A stretch of DNA of 59,250 nucleotides. Origin: DASXSB01 sp036506275 (GTDB taxonomy: Bacteria; Methylomirabilota; Methylomirabilia; Rokubacteriales; CSP1-6). The DNA is taken from assembly GCA_036506275.1 (NCBI GenBank), contig DASXSB010000084.1, positions 1-59,250 of the forward strand. The letters are read 5' to 3'. Position numbers and translations under genes: made by a program. Below the pieces are notes generated by a model. It did not search any database. It was not told the DNA's origin and saw only the letters and a list, made by a program, of their open reading frames with translations. Position 1 is the first letter of the stretch; each line of letters opens with the position of its first letter. This document shows positions 1 through 7,739 of this stretch, piece by piece.

Positions 1-72
1 GCCGGGGGAGTCCGAGGGGGCATGGCTCCCCTCGGCCCAACGATCCGCCGCCGCTCCCCCCCACGTCCAATA
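1..72. repeat. Copy 1 of a foldable intergenic repeat
   Basis: About 72 bases that recur almost perfectly at 133-205 (one base difference in a G run). Each copy can fold: inner arms CCGAGGGG (12-19) and CCCCTCGG (28-35), and outer arms GGGGGAG (4-10) and CTCCCCC (54-60). The copy may begin before the window edge. No gene is seen in 1-209. Confidence 0.85.
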
Positions 73-132
73 AGAGCCGCAAGGTGCGATTCGCGCGCAG
101 CCGGCAGGATCAGTGTGGTGGGGGGGTGTGGG

Positions 133-205
133 GCCGGGGGAGTCCGAGGGGGGCATGGCTCCCCTCGGCCCAACGATCCGCCGCCGCTCCCCCCCACGTC
201 CAATA
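133..205. repeat. Copy 2 of the foldable intergenic repeat
   Basis: Second copy of the repeat, ending five bases before the acetyltransferase start codon. Both stem arms are kept (outer GGGGGAG 136-142 with CTCCCCC 187-193, enclosing the CCGAGGGG/CCCCTCGG hairpin). The offset of about 132 bases and the unrelated spacer fit either a dispersed REP-like element or a short tandem array. Confidence 0.85.
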
Positions 206-209
206 GCCC

Positions 210-764
210 ATGCTGGGGCCGGTCATCGAGGGCCAGCGCATCCGGCTGGAGCCGCCGCGGGCGGAGTTCCTGCCCGCCTACGTGCGCTGGTTCGCGGACA
301 TGGAGGTGACCCGCTACCTCGTCTCCCGCTTTCCATTCACGGCGAAGCAGGAGGAAGGCTGGCTCGAGGAGACCGCCAAGGACCCGCACAAGGTGGTCTG
401 GGCGGTGATGGCGAAGGAGAGCGGCCGCCTCGTCGGCGGCACCGGCCTCGAGAAGATCGACTGGCGCAATCGGCGGGGTGAGAGCGGAACGGTGATCGGC
501 GAAAAGGACGCGTGGGGCAAGGGGTACGCCACCGAGGCGATGGCGCTCCGCACCGCCTACGCCTTTCGCGAGCTGGGGCTGGAGAAGGTCGTCACCCACG
601 TCGTCCTGCCCAACGACGCGAGCCGGCGGGCGCTCGAGCGAGTCGGGTACCGCCAGTGCGGCCTCTACCGGCGCCACGTGTTCGTCGACGGCCGGTGGCA
701 CGACGCGTGGCTGGGTGAGATCCTGAAGGACGAGTGGGAACAGAGACAGGAGAGGACATCATGA
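210..764 (+). CDS. GNAT-family N-acetyltransferase (RimJ/RimL-like)
   Basis: A 184-residue protein of the usual GNAT length that is expected to transfer an acetyl group from acetyl-CoA to a protein N-terminus or small amine in the cytoplasm. The acetyl-CoA pyrophosphate loop is visible as WGKGYATEA (residues 102-110). It follows the acidic strand typical of the family and is followed by the usual alpha-4 region with ALERVGY. The substrate cannot be told. The ATG is preceded by repeat DNA with no clear Shine-Dalgarno. Its stop overlaps the next start (ATGA), so it is probably co-translated with the HMG-CoA lyase gene. Confidence 0.85.
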   Translation: MLGPVIEGQRIRLEPPRAEFLPAYVRWFADMEVTRYLVSRFPFTAKQEEGWLEETAKDPHKVVWAVMAKESGRLVGGTGLEKIDWRNRRGESGTVIGEKDAWGKGYATEAMALRTAYAFRELGLEKVVTHVVLPNDASRRALERVGYRQCGLYRRHVFVDGRWHDAWLGEILKDEWEQRQERTS

Positions 765-1717
765 AGCGTCCGGCGCGCGTGGCGATCTGCGAGGTGGGCA
801 CCCGAGACGGGTTCCAGATCGAGCCCGACTTCATCCCGACCGAGCTCAAGATCGAGGTGGTGGATCGGCTGTCGGCCACCGGCTTGCCCAAGATCGAGGT
901 GACGTCGTTCGTGTCGCCCAAGGCGATTCCCGCCCTCCGGGACGCGGAGGCGGTGATGGCGGGCATCCGGCGCCGGCCGGGCACGGTCTACGCCGCCCTC
1001 GTGCCGAACGACAAGGGCGCGGTCCGCGCGGTGGACGCCGGGGTGGACGTAATCCACACCGTGCTGTCGGCCAGCGAGAGCCACAACCTGGCCAACGTCA
1101 ACATGACGGTCGCCGAGTCCGTAGACAAGCTCCGCGCGGTGATGCGGGTGGCCGAGCGGGCGAAGGTGCACGTCGGCTGCGGCATCTCCACCTCGTTCGG
1201 CTGCCCGTTCGAGGGCGACGTGCCGCTCGCGCAGCTCGAGTCCGTCGTCCGCCGTCTCGTCGACATCGGCGCGCGCGCGATCGGGCTGGCCGACACCACG
1301 GGCGTGGCGAACCCGGCGCAGGTCGCCCGCACGCTCGAGCACCTGATGCCGCGCTTTCCCTCCATCGAGTGGACGCTGCACACGCACGACACGCGGGCGA
1401 TGGCGATCCCGAACATCCTGGCCGCCATGGACCACGGCGTCACCAACTTCGACTCGTCGATCGGCGGCCTCGGCGGTTGCCCGTTCGCGCCCGGCGCCTC
1501 CGGCAACGTCTGCAGCGAGGACCTCGTGCATTGCTTGCACGCGATGGGGGTGGAGACCGGCATCGACCTCGATCGGCTCATCGCCACCTCGAAGCGCGTG
1601 CAGGACGTCGTGGGGCGCACGCTTCCCGGTCAGATCGTGAAGGCGGGAAAGTGGGATCGTCGCTATCCCGCCCCCGACGCGGTGGCGGCGCGAATTCCGG
1701 CGGCTCGGCCGCGATAG
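761..1717 (+). CDS. mvaB: Hydroxymethylglutaryl-CoA lyase
   Basis: A 318-residue TIM-barrel lyase that cleaves 3-hydroxy-3-methylglutaryl-CoA to acetyl-CoA and acetoacetate, the last step of leucine degradation. Family signatures are present: GTRDGFQ near the N-terminus (catalytic R15, D16), metal-binding LHTHD (H207, H209) and the catalytic-loop Cys in GGCPFAPGASGN (C240). I chose the ATG at 761 rather than a GTG at 734 because the family starts just before the VAICEVGTRDG strand and GGAGAGG lies at proper spacing. A related citramalyl or homocitrate-type lyase activity is a less likely alternative. Confidence 0.9.
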   Translation: MKRPARVAICEVGTRDGFQIEPDFIPTELKIEVVDRLSATGLPKIEVTSFVSPKAIPALRDAEAVMAGIRRRPGTVYAALVPNDKGAVRAVDAGVDVIHTVLSASESHNLANVNMTVAESVDKLRAVMRVAERAKVHVGCGISTSFGCPFEGDVPLAQLESVVRRLVDIGARAIGLADTTGVANPAQVARTLEHLMPRFPSIEWTLHTHDTRAMAIPNILAAMDHGVTNFDSSIGGLGGCPFAPGASGNVCSEDLVHCLHAMGVETGIDLDRLIATSKRVQDVVGRTLPGQIVKAGKWDRRYPAPDAVAARIPAARPR

Positions 1718-1729
1718 ATCGCTCGCGTC

Positions 1730-2305
1730 ATGCTGAGCAAGCGCGCGCAGCGCATGCTGGCCACGATGGACCGCACCACCGCGCTCTGGCACTTCCCGGT
1801 CATCGGCCGCGCCAAGGGCCGCATCATCCGGCGGCTCATCGATCGGCATCGCCCGAAGCGCGCGCTCGAGATCGGCTCCTTGTTCGGCTACTCCGCCATC
1901 CTGATCGCCGGCTCCCTGCCGGCGGGCGGCCGCCTCACGTGCGTGGAGGCGAACGACTACCTGGCGAAGTTCGTGAAGAGCAACGCCGCCCGCGCCGGCC
2001 TCGGCGGCCGCGTGAAGGTGGTCGCGGGTGACGCGCTCCGCGTGATCCCGCTCCTCACGAGCCGATTCGACTTCGTCCTCATCGACGCCGCCAAGGAGGA
2101 CTACCTCGATTACCTGCGGCAGCTCGAGCCCCGGCTCGTGCGGGGCGCGGTGGTGGTGGCGGACAACACCGGCATCTATCGCCGGGAGGTCGCGCCGTAC
2201 CTGGAGCACGTGCGCAACGGCGCCGGACGATACCGGAGCCGCGAATACGAAGTTGGTGAGGACGCCATGGAAGTGAGCATCTTCGACGCCAGGGACCGGT
2301 CATGA
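1730..2305 (+). CDS. SAM-dependent O-methyltransferase (class I)
   Basis: A 191-residue Rossmann-fold methyltransferase resembling the catechol/caffeoyl-CoA O-methyltransferase group. The SAM-binding strand reads ALEIGSLFGYSAI, followed by the acidic CVEAND that binds the ribose, then VAGDALRVI and FDFVLIDAAKEDYLDYL, which in this family supplies the metal-binding Asp. It starts 12 bases after the lyase stop and ends with an ATGA overlap into the oxidoreductase, so it is in the same transcription unit. The acceptor is unknown. Confidence 0.85.
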   Translation: MLSKRAQRMLATMDRTTALWHFPVIGRAKGRIIRRLIDRHRPKRALEIGSLFGYSAILIAGSLPAGGRLTCVEANDYLAKFVKSNAARAGLGGRVKVVAGDALRVIPLLTSRFDFVLIDAAKEDYLDYLRQLEPRLVRGAVVVADNTGIYRREVAPYLEHVRNGAGRYRSREYEVGEDAMEVSIFDARDRS

Positions 2306-3252
2306 AGCTCGGCGCCTTCATCGTCCCCGGTCGCCATCTCGCCGAGGCCGTCGACCTCGCCCGCCGCGCCGAGAGCCTCGAGTACGAGAGCGCGTGGGTG
2401 ACGCACGGCCTCGGCCGTGACTCGTTCATCGTGCTCGCCGCCTACGCCACCGCCACCAGCCGTCTGCGCGTTGGCAACGGAGTGGTGCCGATCTATCCGC
2501 GCCATCCCGTCGCGATGGCGCAAGCGGCGCTCAGCCTGGCCGAGCTGTCGGGCGGGCGCTTCAGCCTCGGCATCGGCATCAGCCACGCGCCCATGGTGGA
2601 GTCGATGCTGGGGCTCCCGCTCACGAAGCCCCTCGCCGTCATGCGGGAGTACGTGGCGGTCGTACGCGGAGCCCTCGGGGAGGGCGCGTCGTTCACCGGC
2701 ACGCACTATCGCGTGCAGTGGGCGATGGCGATCCCCGAGCGGCCGGCGCCGCCCCCGCTCTACCTGGCGGGGCTGTCCACGCCCATGCTGGAGCTGGCGG
2801 GCGAAGTCGCCGACGGCGCCGTCCTCTGGCTCACGCCGCCCGTCTACGTGAAGGACGTGGCCGTGCCCGCCCTCGCGCGCGGCCGGCTCCGCGCGGGCAA
2901 GACGCTCGAGGACTTCGAGATCGTGTGCGCGGTGCCGCTCGCGATCACCGACGACACGCGCGCGGCCACGACCGCGTTCAAGGCCGAGCTGACGCGCTAC
3001 CTCCGCCTGCCCTTCTATCGCAGGATGCTGGAGGCGAGCGGCCATGGCGCCGATCTCAAGGCGTTCGACACCGACGGGGAGGTCACCGACGCCCTCGCCC
3101 GCGCCCTCGGCGTGGTCGGCACCGCGCGCGACGGGCGTGCGTTCATTCGCGCCTATCGCGACGCGGGGGTGACGTTGCCGGCGGTGCGGCCGATCACGTT
3201 CCCCGACGCACCCTGGTATCGCCCGACCCTGGAAACGATGGCGGGGTGCTGA
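2302..3252 (+). CDS. LLM-class (luciferase-like) flavin/F420-dependent oxidoreductase
   Basis: A 316-residue bacterial luciferase-fold protein. It shows the N-terminal KLGAFIVPG strand, ESAWVTHG, the RLRVGNGVVPIYPRHP segment and LGIGISHAPMVE, all typical of F420-dependent methylene-H4MPT-reductase-like or FMN-dependent monooxygenases. The cofactor cannot be decided from sequence alone. It overlaps the methyltransferase by four bases and the downstream lipoprotein gene by seven, so translation is tightly coupled. A second member of the family lies at 35281-36213. Confidence 0.85.
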   Translation: MKLGAFIVPGRHLAEAVDLARRAESLEYESAWVTHGLGRDSFIVLAAYATATSRLRVGNGVVPIYPRHPVAMAQAALSLAELSGGRFSLGIGISHAPMVESMLGLPLTKPLAVMREYVAVVRGALGEGASFTGTHYRVQWAMAIPERPAPPPLYLAGLSTPMLELAGEVADGAVLWLTPPVYVKDVAVPALARGRLRAGKTLEDFEIVCAVPLAITDDTRAATTAFKAELTRYLRLPFYRRMLEASGHGADLKAFDTDGEVTDALARALGVVGTARDGRAFIRAYRDAGVTLPAVRPITFPDAPWYRPTLETMAGC

Positions 3253-3956
3253 GCCGCCGGTCTCTGTCGGGGCCGGCGATCGCGCTCGTGATCGCAGGCT
3301 GCACCGGATTCATGCCGAGCGCGCCGACGCGCACTCTCCCGCGTGATCACGGCGCGGCGATCGTCTACGTCGCGCTCGGCGACAGCACGGTGGAGGGGAT
3401 CGGCGCCACCTCCGCCGCCGCCAACTACGTGAGCCGCATCGGCGATCGGCTCCGCGCCGTGTATCCCGCCACCCGCGTCGTCAATCTCGGGGTGGGCGGG
3501 GCGACGTCCGCCGACGTCGTCAAGGAGCAGCTCGACGAGGCGGTGCGGCTCGAGCCACAGCTCGTGACGCTCTCCATCGGTCCCAACGACATCACCGACG
3601 GCCGCGACGTCGCCCAGTACGAGCGGAACCTCGACGCGATTTTTCGCAGGCTCGCGCGCGAGACGGAGGCGGTGCTCGTGGCCAATCTCCTCCCCGACCT
3701 CGCCGTCACCCCGCGGTTCCGGGCGTCACCGGAGCGGGCGGCGGTGGCGGAGCAGACCGAGCGCTACAACCGCGCCCTCGCGCGCACGGCCCGCCACCAC
3801 GGCGTGGAGGTCGTCGATCTCTTCGCGGCCAGTCGGCAGGAAGTGCCGCGCCATCCGGAGCTGGTCGCCGGCGACGGCTACCATCCGTCGGACCTGGGCT
3901 ACGCGCGCTGGGCCGAGCTGATGTGGCAGCGCATCGCCACCCGCATCGCAGGGTGA
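3246..3956 (+). CDS. Lipoprotein SGNH/GDSL-family esterase
   Basis: A 236-residue SGNH hydrolase expected to hydrolyse ester bonds outside the cytoplasm. The GTG start at 3246 gives a lipoprotein signal with lipobox IAGC (Cys19). The four family blocks are present: ALGDSTVEG (nucleophile Ser47), GVGGATS, IGPND, and the C-terminal DGYHPSDLGY with the catalytic Asp-His pair. The start overlaps the previous stop by seven bases. The substrate is unknown; lysophospholipid, acetylated sugar and thioesters are all possible for the family. Confidence 0.87.
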   Translation: MLSRRSLSGPAIALVIAGCTGFMPSAPTRTLPRDHGAAIVYVALGDSTVEGIGATSAAANYVSRIGDRLRAVYPATRVVNLGVGGATSADVVKEQLDEAVRLEPQLVTLSIGPNDITDGRDVAQYERNLDAIFRRLARETEAVLVANLLPDLAVTPRFRASPERAAVAEQTERYNRALARTARHHGVEVVDLFAASRQEVPRHPELVAGDGYHPSDLGYARWAELMWQRIATRIAG

Positions 3957-3972
3957 TGCGCGGCACCCGCGC

Positions 3973-5184
3973 TCAGCGCTCGACGTAGAAGAGCAGGACG
4001 AGACCGAGCAGTGTGAGGAAGCCTGGCCACGCCCACGTCAGCACATGCTCGCCGCGTCGCTTCAGGCGCGAGACGAGCAGCGCGACGCCGAGGCCGGCGG
4101 CGGTGGCGCCCATGGCCGCGTGCTGCAGGTAGATGCGGTCGAGGTGGAACGTTCCGTCGTGGAAATGGAAGAAGAGCGAGATGCCGCCCAGCACCGCGAG
4201 CACGGGGACGAGCACGGTGCGCAGGCCGAGGAGCTGGACCACACCGAAGGTGATCGGGATGAGCGCCAGCGTCTTGTGCTGGAGCACGAGGCCGTCGCTG
4301 AAAATTTCCAGGAAGGGCCGCGGGCCCGCCGGCCACGACTCGGGATCGGACGTCACGAAGAGATAGCAGCCGAACACGATCCAGAGCACGGCCGATGGCC
4401 GGTATCGCCATGACGGCCGCCGCCGTTCCAGGAGCACGAGCGCGGCGAGCGTGATGAGCACGGCGCCGGCCACGCGATGGGTGATCTCCGAGTAGTACAG
4501 CTCGGCGGGATTGCGCGGGTGCCGATGTCCGGTGGCGCTCGGCGTTCCGCCGTACACCGCGAGGTATGCGTTCTCGGCCGCGAAGGGCCCGGCGGGATTG
4601 GGATACCATGCCCACACGTGCGCCACCGCGAAGGCGGGGTGCCACATGACGAATGGCGCATCGCTTTCGGGATGGCGGGTCGGACACTCGCTCGTTCGCG
4701 CCGCCGGCAGCTCTCGAAAATCGCGATAGTGACAGGAGGCCTCGTGCCAGCCCCACCGCGCGCCCGGGAACGGGCTCACGGCGGGAGGCGCCGGCGCCGC
4801 GTACTCCACCCCCGCGAGCTGCCAGGCGCCGTCGCGCTCGACGTAGATCAGCATGGGTGGACGCGCGAGGTCGACGCCGGTGGCGGCGGAGAGCGCCTGC
4901 ACGTCGGGGCGGATGAAGTGGTAGCCGTGGCGCGGCTCCATCCCGCTCGCCTGGATGAAGCCGTCCTCGCGCGCCTTGGCGATGTCCAGATAGCGCGCGG
5001 TGGCGCGGCGGACGTCGGCCACGATCTCGTCCACGCCGGCGCCGTCGCGCGGCGCGACCACGGCCGGCGCCGGCGGTGCCGAGTCGCTGCCTTGGGCAGG
5101 CGCCGAACCCGGGGAATGCGCGACGGCGACACCGGCGAAGAGCAGTAGCGTGACGAGCGCGGCGAGCAAGACGCGGCGCCACAT
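3973..5184 (-). CDS. Membrane protein: exported domain plus C-terminal multi-helix bundle
   Basis: A 403-residue protein with an N-terminal signal or anchor (LLAALVTLLLFAGVAVA). An extracytoplasmic domain follows up to about residue 215, and then six or so hydrophobic helices. The exported part has spaced motifs (HGYHFIRP, MLIYVE, LAGVEYAAP, HVWAWYPNPAGPF). They recall, from memory, a family of uncharacterised secreted proteins ending in a LHVWLW-NP-G-F block. The membrane half holds FHFHDGTFH and LQHAAMG, whose histidines could bind metal or heme. No function is assigned. It is divergent from terC, and TACTAT at 5193-5198 read on this strand lies 8 bases before the ATG. Confidence 0.7.
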   Translation of the reverse strand: MWRRVLLAALVTLLLFAGVAVAHSPGSAPAQGSDSAPPAPAVVAPRDGAGVDEIVADVRRATARYLDIAKAREDGFIQASGMEPRHGYHFIRPDVQALSAATGVDLARPPMLIYVERDGAWQLAGVEYAAPAPPAVSPFPGARWGWHEASCHYRDFRELPAARTSECPTRHPESDAPFVMWHPAFAVAHVWAWYPNPAGPFAAENAYLAVYGGTPSATGHRHPRNPAELYYSEITHRVAGAVLITLAALVLLERRRPSWRYRPSAVLWIVFGCYLFVTSDPESWPAGPRPFLEIFSDGLVLQHKTLALIPITFGVVQLLGLRTVLVPVLAVLGGISLFFHFHDGTFHLDRIYLQHAAMGATAAGLGVALLVSRLKRRGEHVLTWAWPGFLTLLGLVLLFYVER

Positions 5185-5192
5185 GGCGGCTA

Positions 5193-5198
5193 ATAGTA
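5193..5198 (-). promoter_or_regulatory. -10-like box TACTAT, leaderless-type
   Basis: TACTAT ends 8 bases before the ATG at 5184, which would put transcription initiation at or next to the start codon. No -35 match was identified. Confidence 0.4.
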
Positions 5199-5223
5199 CA
5201 CGACGGAGGGACGGCGGGTAGCC

Positions 5224-5976
5224 ATGGAGACGTTTTTCAGCACCGACGCGATCATCGCGCTCGTCACCCTCTCCGCCATGGAGATCGTTCTCGGCATCGA
5301 CAACGTCGTGTTCATCGCCATCCTCACCAGTCGCTTGCCCGCGTCCCAGCAGGCGCGCACGCGCCGGACGGGGCTGGCCCTCGCGCTCGTGATGCGCATC
5401 GGCCTCCTCTTCAGCATCTCGTGGATGATGGGGCTCACCGCCCCTCTCTTTTCGGTTTTGGGCGGCAAGCTGTCGGGGCGCGATCTCATCCTGCTCGGCG
5501 GTGGCCTCTTCCTGATCTTCAAGGCCACGTGGGAGATCTACGACAAGCTGGAGGCGACGCACGAGGAGGAGGCGCCGGCGGCGGGCGCGCGACGCGGCGT
5601 GGCCACCGTCCTCGCCCAGATCGCCGTCGTCGACGTCGTCTTCTCGCTGGATTCCGTCATCACGGCCGTCGGTATGGCCAACGCCATCGGCATCATGGTC
5701 GTCGCGATCGTCGTCTCCATGATCGTGATGCTGGTGTCGATGGAGGCGGTGGCCGGCTTCATCGAGCGCCACCCGAGCGTCAAGCTGCTCGCGCTCGCCT
5801 TCCTGCTCCTCATCGGTGTCATGCTGGTGGCGGAAGGTTTCGGGCAACATCTCCCCAAGGGCTATATCTACTTCGCGATGGCGTTCTCGCTGTTCGTCGA
5901 GCTGCTCAACATCCGGTTTCGCCGGCGCGCGCCCGTCAAGCTGCACGGACGGTTCGAGGACGCGACGCGCACCTGA
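5224..5976 (+). CDS. TerC-family integral membrane protein
   Basis: A 250-residue protein with about seven hydrophobic helices. It carries the TerC signatures MEIVLGIDNVVFIAIL near the N-terminus and VDVVFSLDSVITAVGMA in the middle; the repeated acidic helices suggest metal-ion (manganese) transport. Family members YkoY/YceF/Alx export Mn or protect exported enzymes from mismetallation, and no tellurite operon is nearby. Its TGA overlaps the ATG of the ABC permease, which may be only coincidental packing since the functions differ. Confidence 0.88.
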   Translation: METFFSTDAIIALVTLSAMEIVLGIDNVVFIAILTSRLPASQQARTRRTGLALALVMRIGLLFSISWMMGLTAPLFSVLGGKLSGRDLILLGGGLFLIFKATWEIYDKLEATHEEEAPAAGARRGVATVLAQIAVVDVVFSLDSVITAVGMANAIGIMVVAIVVSMIVMLVSMEAVAGFIERHPSVKLLALAFLLLIGVMLVAEGFGQHLPKGYIYFAMAFSLFVELLNIRFRRRAPVKLHGRFEDATRT

Positions 5977-6896
5977 TGCGCGGCTACGTCCTCTCCCGCC
6001 TCGCGCAGACGGCGCTCGTGGTGTTCCTCTCCCTGACGGCGGTCTTCGGGATGGTGCGCCTCGGCGGCGATCCCGTCCTCCTCTTCATGCCGATGGACAT
6101 CCAGGCCAAGGACGTCAACGAGTTCCGCCAGCGGCTGGGCTTCAACGATCCGCTCCCCGTCCAGTACGGGCGCTTCCTGGCGGGCGCGGTGCGTGGCGAT
6201 TTCGGGGAATCGCTGCGCTACCGGCGCGACGCCATGGGACTCGTCGTCGAGCGCCTGCCCGCCACCTTGCTCCTCGGCTCCACGTCGCTGCTGCTCACGC
6301 TGCTGGTGGCGGTGCCGCTCGGCATCGTGTCCGCCGTCCGCCGCGACACCCTCGTGGATCACGTCGGCACCGTGGCCACCGTCCTCGGCCAGGCCACGCC
6401 GGGCTTCTGGCTGGGGCTCATGCTCATCTATCTCTTCTCGGTGCACCTGCGCTGGCTGCCCACCGGCGGCACCGGCACCGCCGCCCACCTCGTGATGCCG
6501 TCGATCGTCCTCGCCGCGTTCTTCGCCGCCCGCATCGCCCGCCTCACGCGCTCCGCGGTGCTCGACGCCCTCCACGAGGACTACGTGCAGACGGCGCGGG
6601 CCAAGGGCCTCGCGGAAGTGCGGGTCGTCGGCAAGCACACGCTCCGGAATTCCGCCATTCCGATCGTGACGCTGGCGGGCCTCGAAGCCGGTCAGCTCCT
6701 GGGGGGAGCCGTGATCACGGAGACGATCTTTGCCTGGCCGGGCGTGGGCCGCCTCACCGTGCAGGCGTTGCTGAATCGCGATTTCCCGGTGGTGATGGCG
6801 GCGGTCTTCCTCACCTCGCTCACCTATACGATGCTGAATCTCGCCGTCGACCTCCTCTACGGCTGGCTCGATCCGCGCGTGCGGGTGCGCGCGTGA
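5976..6896 (+). CDS. Peptide/nickel-type ABC transporter permease (DppB/OppB family)
   Basis: A 306-residue inner-membrane permease with about six helices. It has the typical N-terminal MRGYVLSRLAQ, the FNDPLPVQYGRFL block found before the second helix, and the EAA loop DYVQTARAKGL...VVGKHTLRN that docks the ATPase. It is the first gene of the importer, followed by a DppC-like permease (GTGA overlap) and the binding protein. No ATP-binding subunit occurs anywhere in the window, so it must borrow ATPases from another locus. Confidence 0.9.
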   Translation: MRGYVLSRLAQTALVVFLSLTAVFGMVRLGGDPVLLFMPMDIQAKDVNEFRQRLGFNDPLPVQYGRFLAGAVRGDFGESLRYRRDAMGLVVERLPATLLLGSTSLLLTLLVAVPLGIVSAVRRDTLVDHVGTVATVLGQATPGFWLGLMLIYLFSVHLRWLPTGGTGTAAHLVMPSIVLAAFFAARIARLTRSAVLDALHEDYVQTARAKGLAEVRVVGKHTLRNSAIPIVTLAGLEAGQLLGGAVITETIFAWPGVGRLTVQALLNRDFPVVMAAVFLTSLTYTMLNLAVDLLYGWLDPRVRVRA

Positions 6897-7702
6897 AGCG
6901 GACGAAGGCCTGGCTCGGGGTGGGCATCACGCTCGTGGTCGTGACGGCGGCGGTGGCGGCGCCCTGGCTGACGCCGCACGATCCACTTCGCGCCGACCTC
7001 ACGAGCGGTCTGCGTCCACCCGGTTCCCCCGGCCACCCCCTCGGCACCGACCAGCTCGGCCGCGATCTCCTCGCGCGCGTGCTCCACGGCGCGCGCCTCG
7101 CGCTCTTCATCGGGATCTGCACGGTGGTGATCACGATGGTGGTGGGCGGCGTGCTCGGCCTCCTCGCGGGGTTCGTCGAGCGCTGGCCGTCGGCCATCGT
7201 CATGCGGCTGGCGGACGTGCAGCTCTCCTTCCCGTTCATCCTCCTCGCCATGACGATCAACGCCATCGTGGGCCTCGGTCTCCGCAACATCATCCTCAGC
7301 CTTTCCGCGGCGGGATGGGTCGTGTATGCTCGCGTGATTCGCGGGGAGGTGCTCTCGGTGAAGCAGCGCGACTACGTGCACGCCGCCGCCGCGCTCGGCA
7401 TCGGGCGCGCGCGTTTGCTGTGGCGTCACGTGTTGCCGAACGTGGCGCCCTCCATCGTGGTGGTGGCGAGCCTCCAGTTTTCGCAGTTCGTCGTGGCGGA
7501 AGCGGCCATCAGCTTCCTCGGCTTCGGCGTGCAGCCGCCCACGCCCGCGTGGGGCAGCATGCTCGCCGAAGGCCGCGACTTTCTTTACGTGGCCTGGTGG
7601 CTGGCCGCCTTCCCCGGCGCCGCCCTCGCGCTCACCGCCCTCGGCGTCAACCTGCTCGGCGACTGGCTGCGCGATACCTTCGATCCCAAGCTCCGCGTGT
7701 GA
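6893..7702 (+). CDS. Peptide/nickel-type ABC transporter permease (DppC/OppC family)
   Basis: A 269-residue permease whose GTG start overlaps the previous TGA. The family hallmark HPLGTDQLGRDLLARVLHGAR follows the first helix. The EAA loop DYVHAAAALGIGRARLLWRHVLPN and the C-terminal PAWGSMLAEGRDFL...GDWLRDTFDPKLR are typical of DppC. It forms the heterodimeric channel with the upstream permease. Confidence 0.9.
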   Translation: MKRTKAWLGVGITLVVVTAAVAAPWLTPHDPLRADLTSGLRPPGSPGHPLGTDQLGRDLLARVLHGARLALFIGICTVVITMVVGGVLGLLAGFVERWPSAIVMRLADVQLSFPFILLAMTINAIVGLGLRNIILSLSAAGWVVYARVIRGEVLSVKQRDYVHAAAALGIGRARLLWRHVLPNVAPSIVVVASLQFSQFVVAEAAISFLGFGVQPPTPAWGSMLAEGRDFLYVAWWLAAFPGAALALTALGVNLLGDWLRDTFDPKLRV

Positions 7703-7739
7703 ACGCGCCGCGCGCGTGAACGTTCCAAGGAGACACCGA

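Noticed and set aside
665..2209. Very long open frame on the minus strand across the HMG-CoA lyase and methyltransferase genes
   Set aside because: It is a high-G+C shadow: Arg/Ala/Gly/His-rich, without motif, and antisense to two well-supported enzymes. Similar frames elsewhere (for example opposite the activator and LhgO) were dropped for the same reason.
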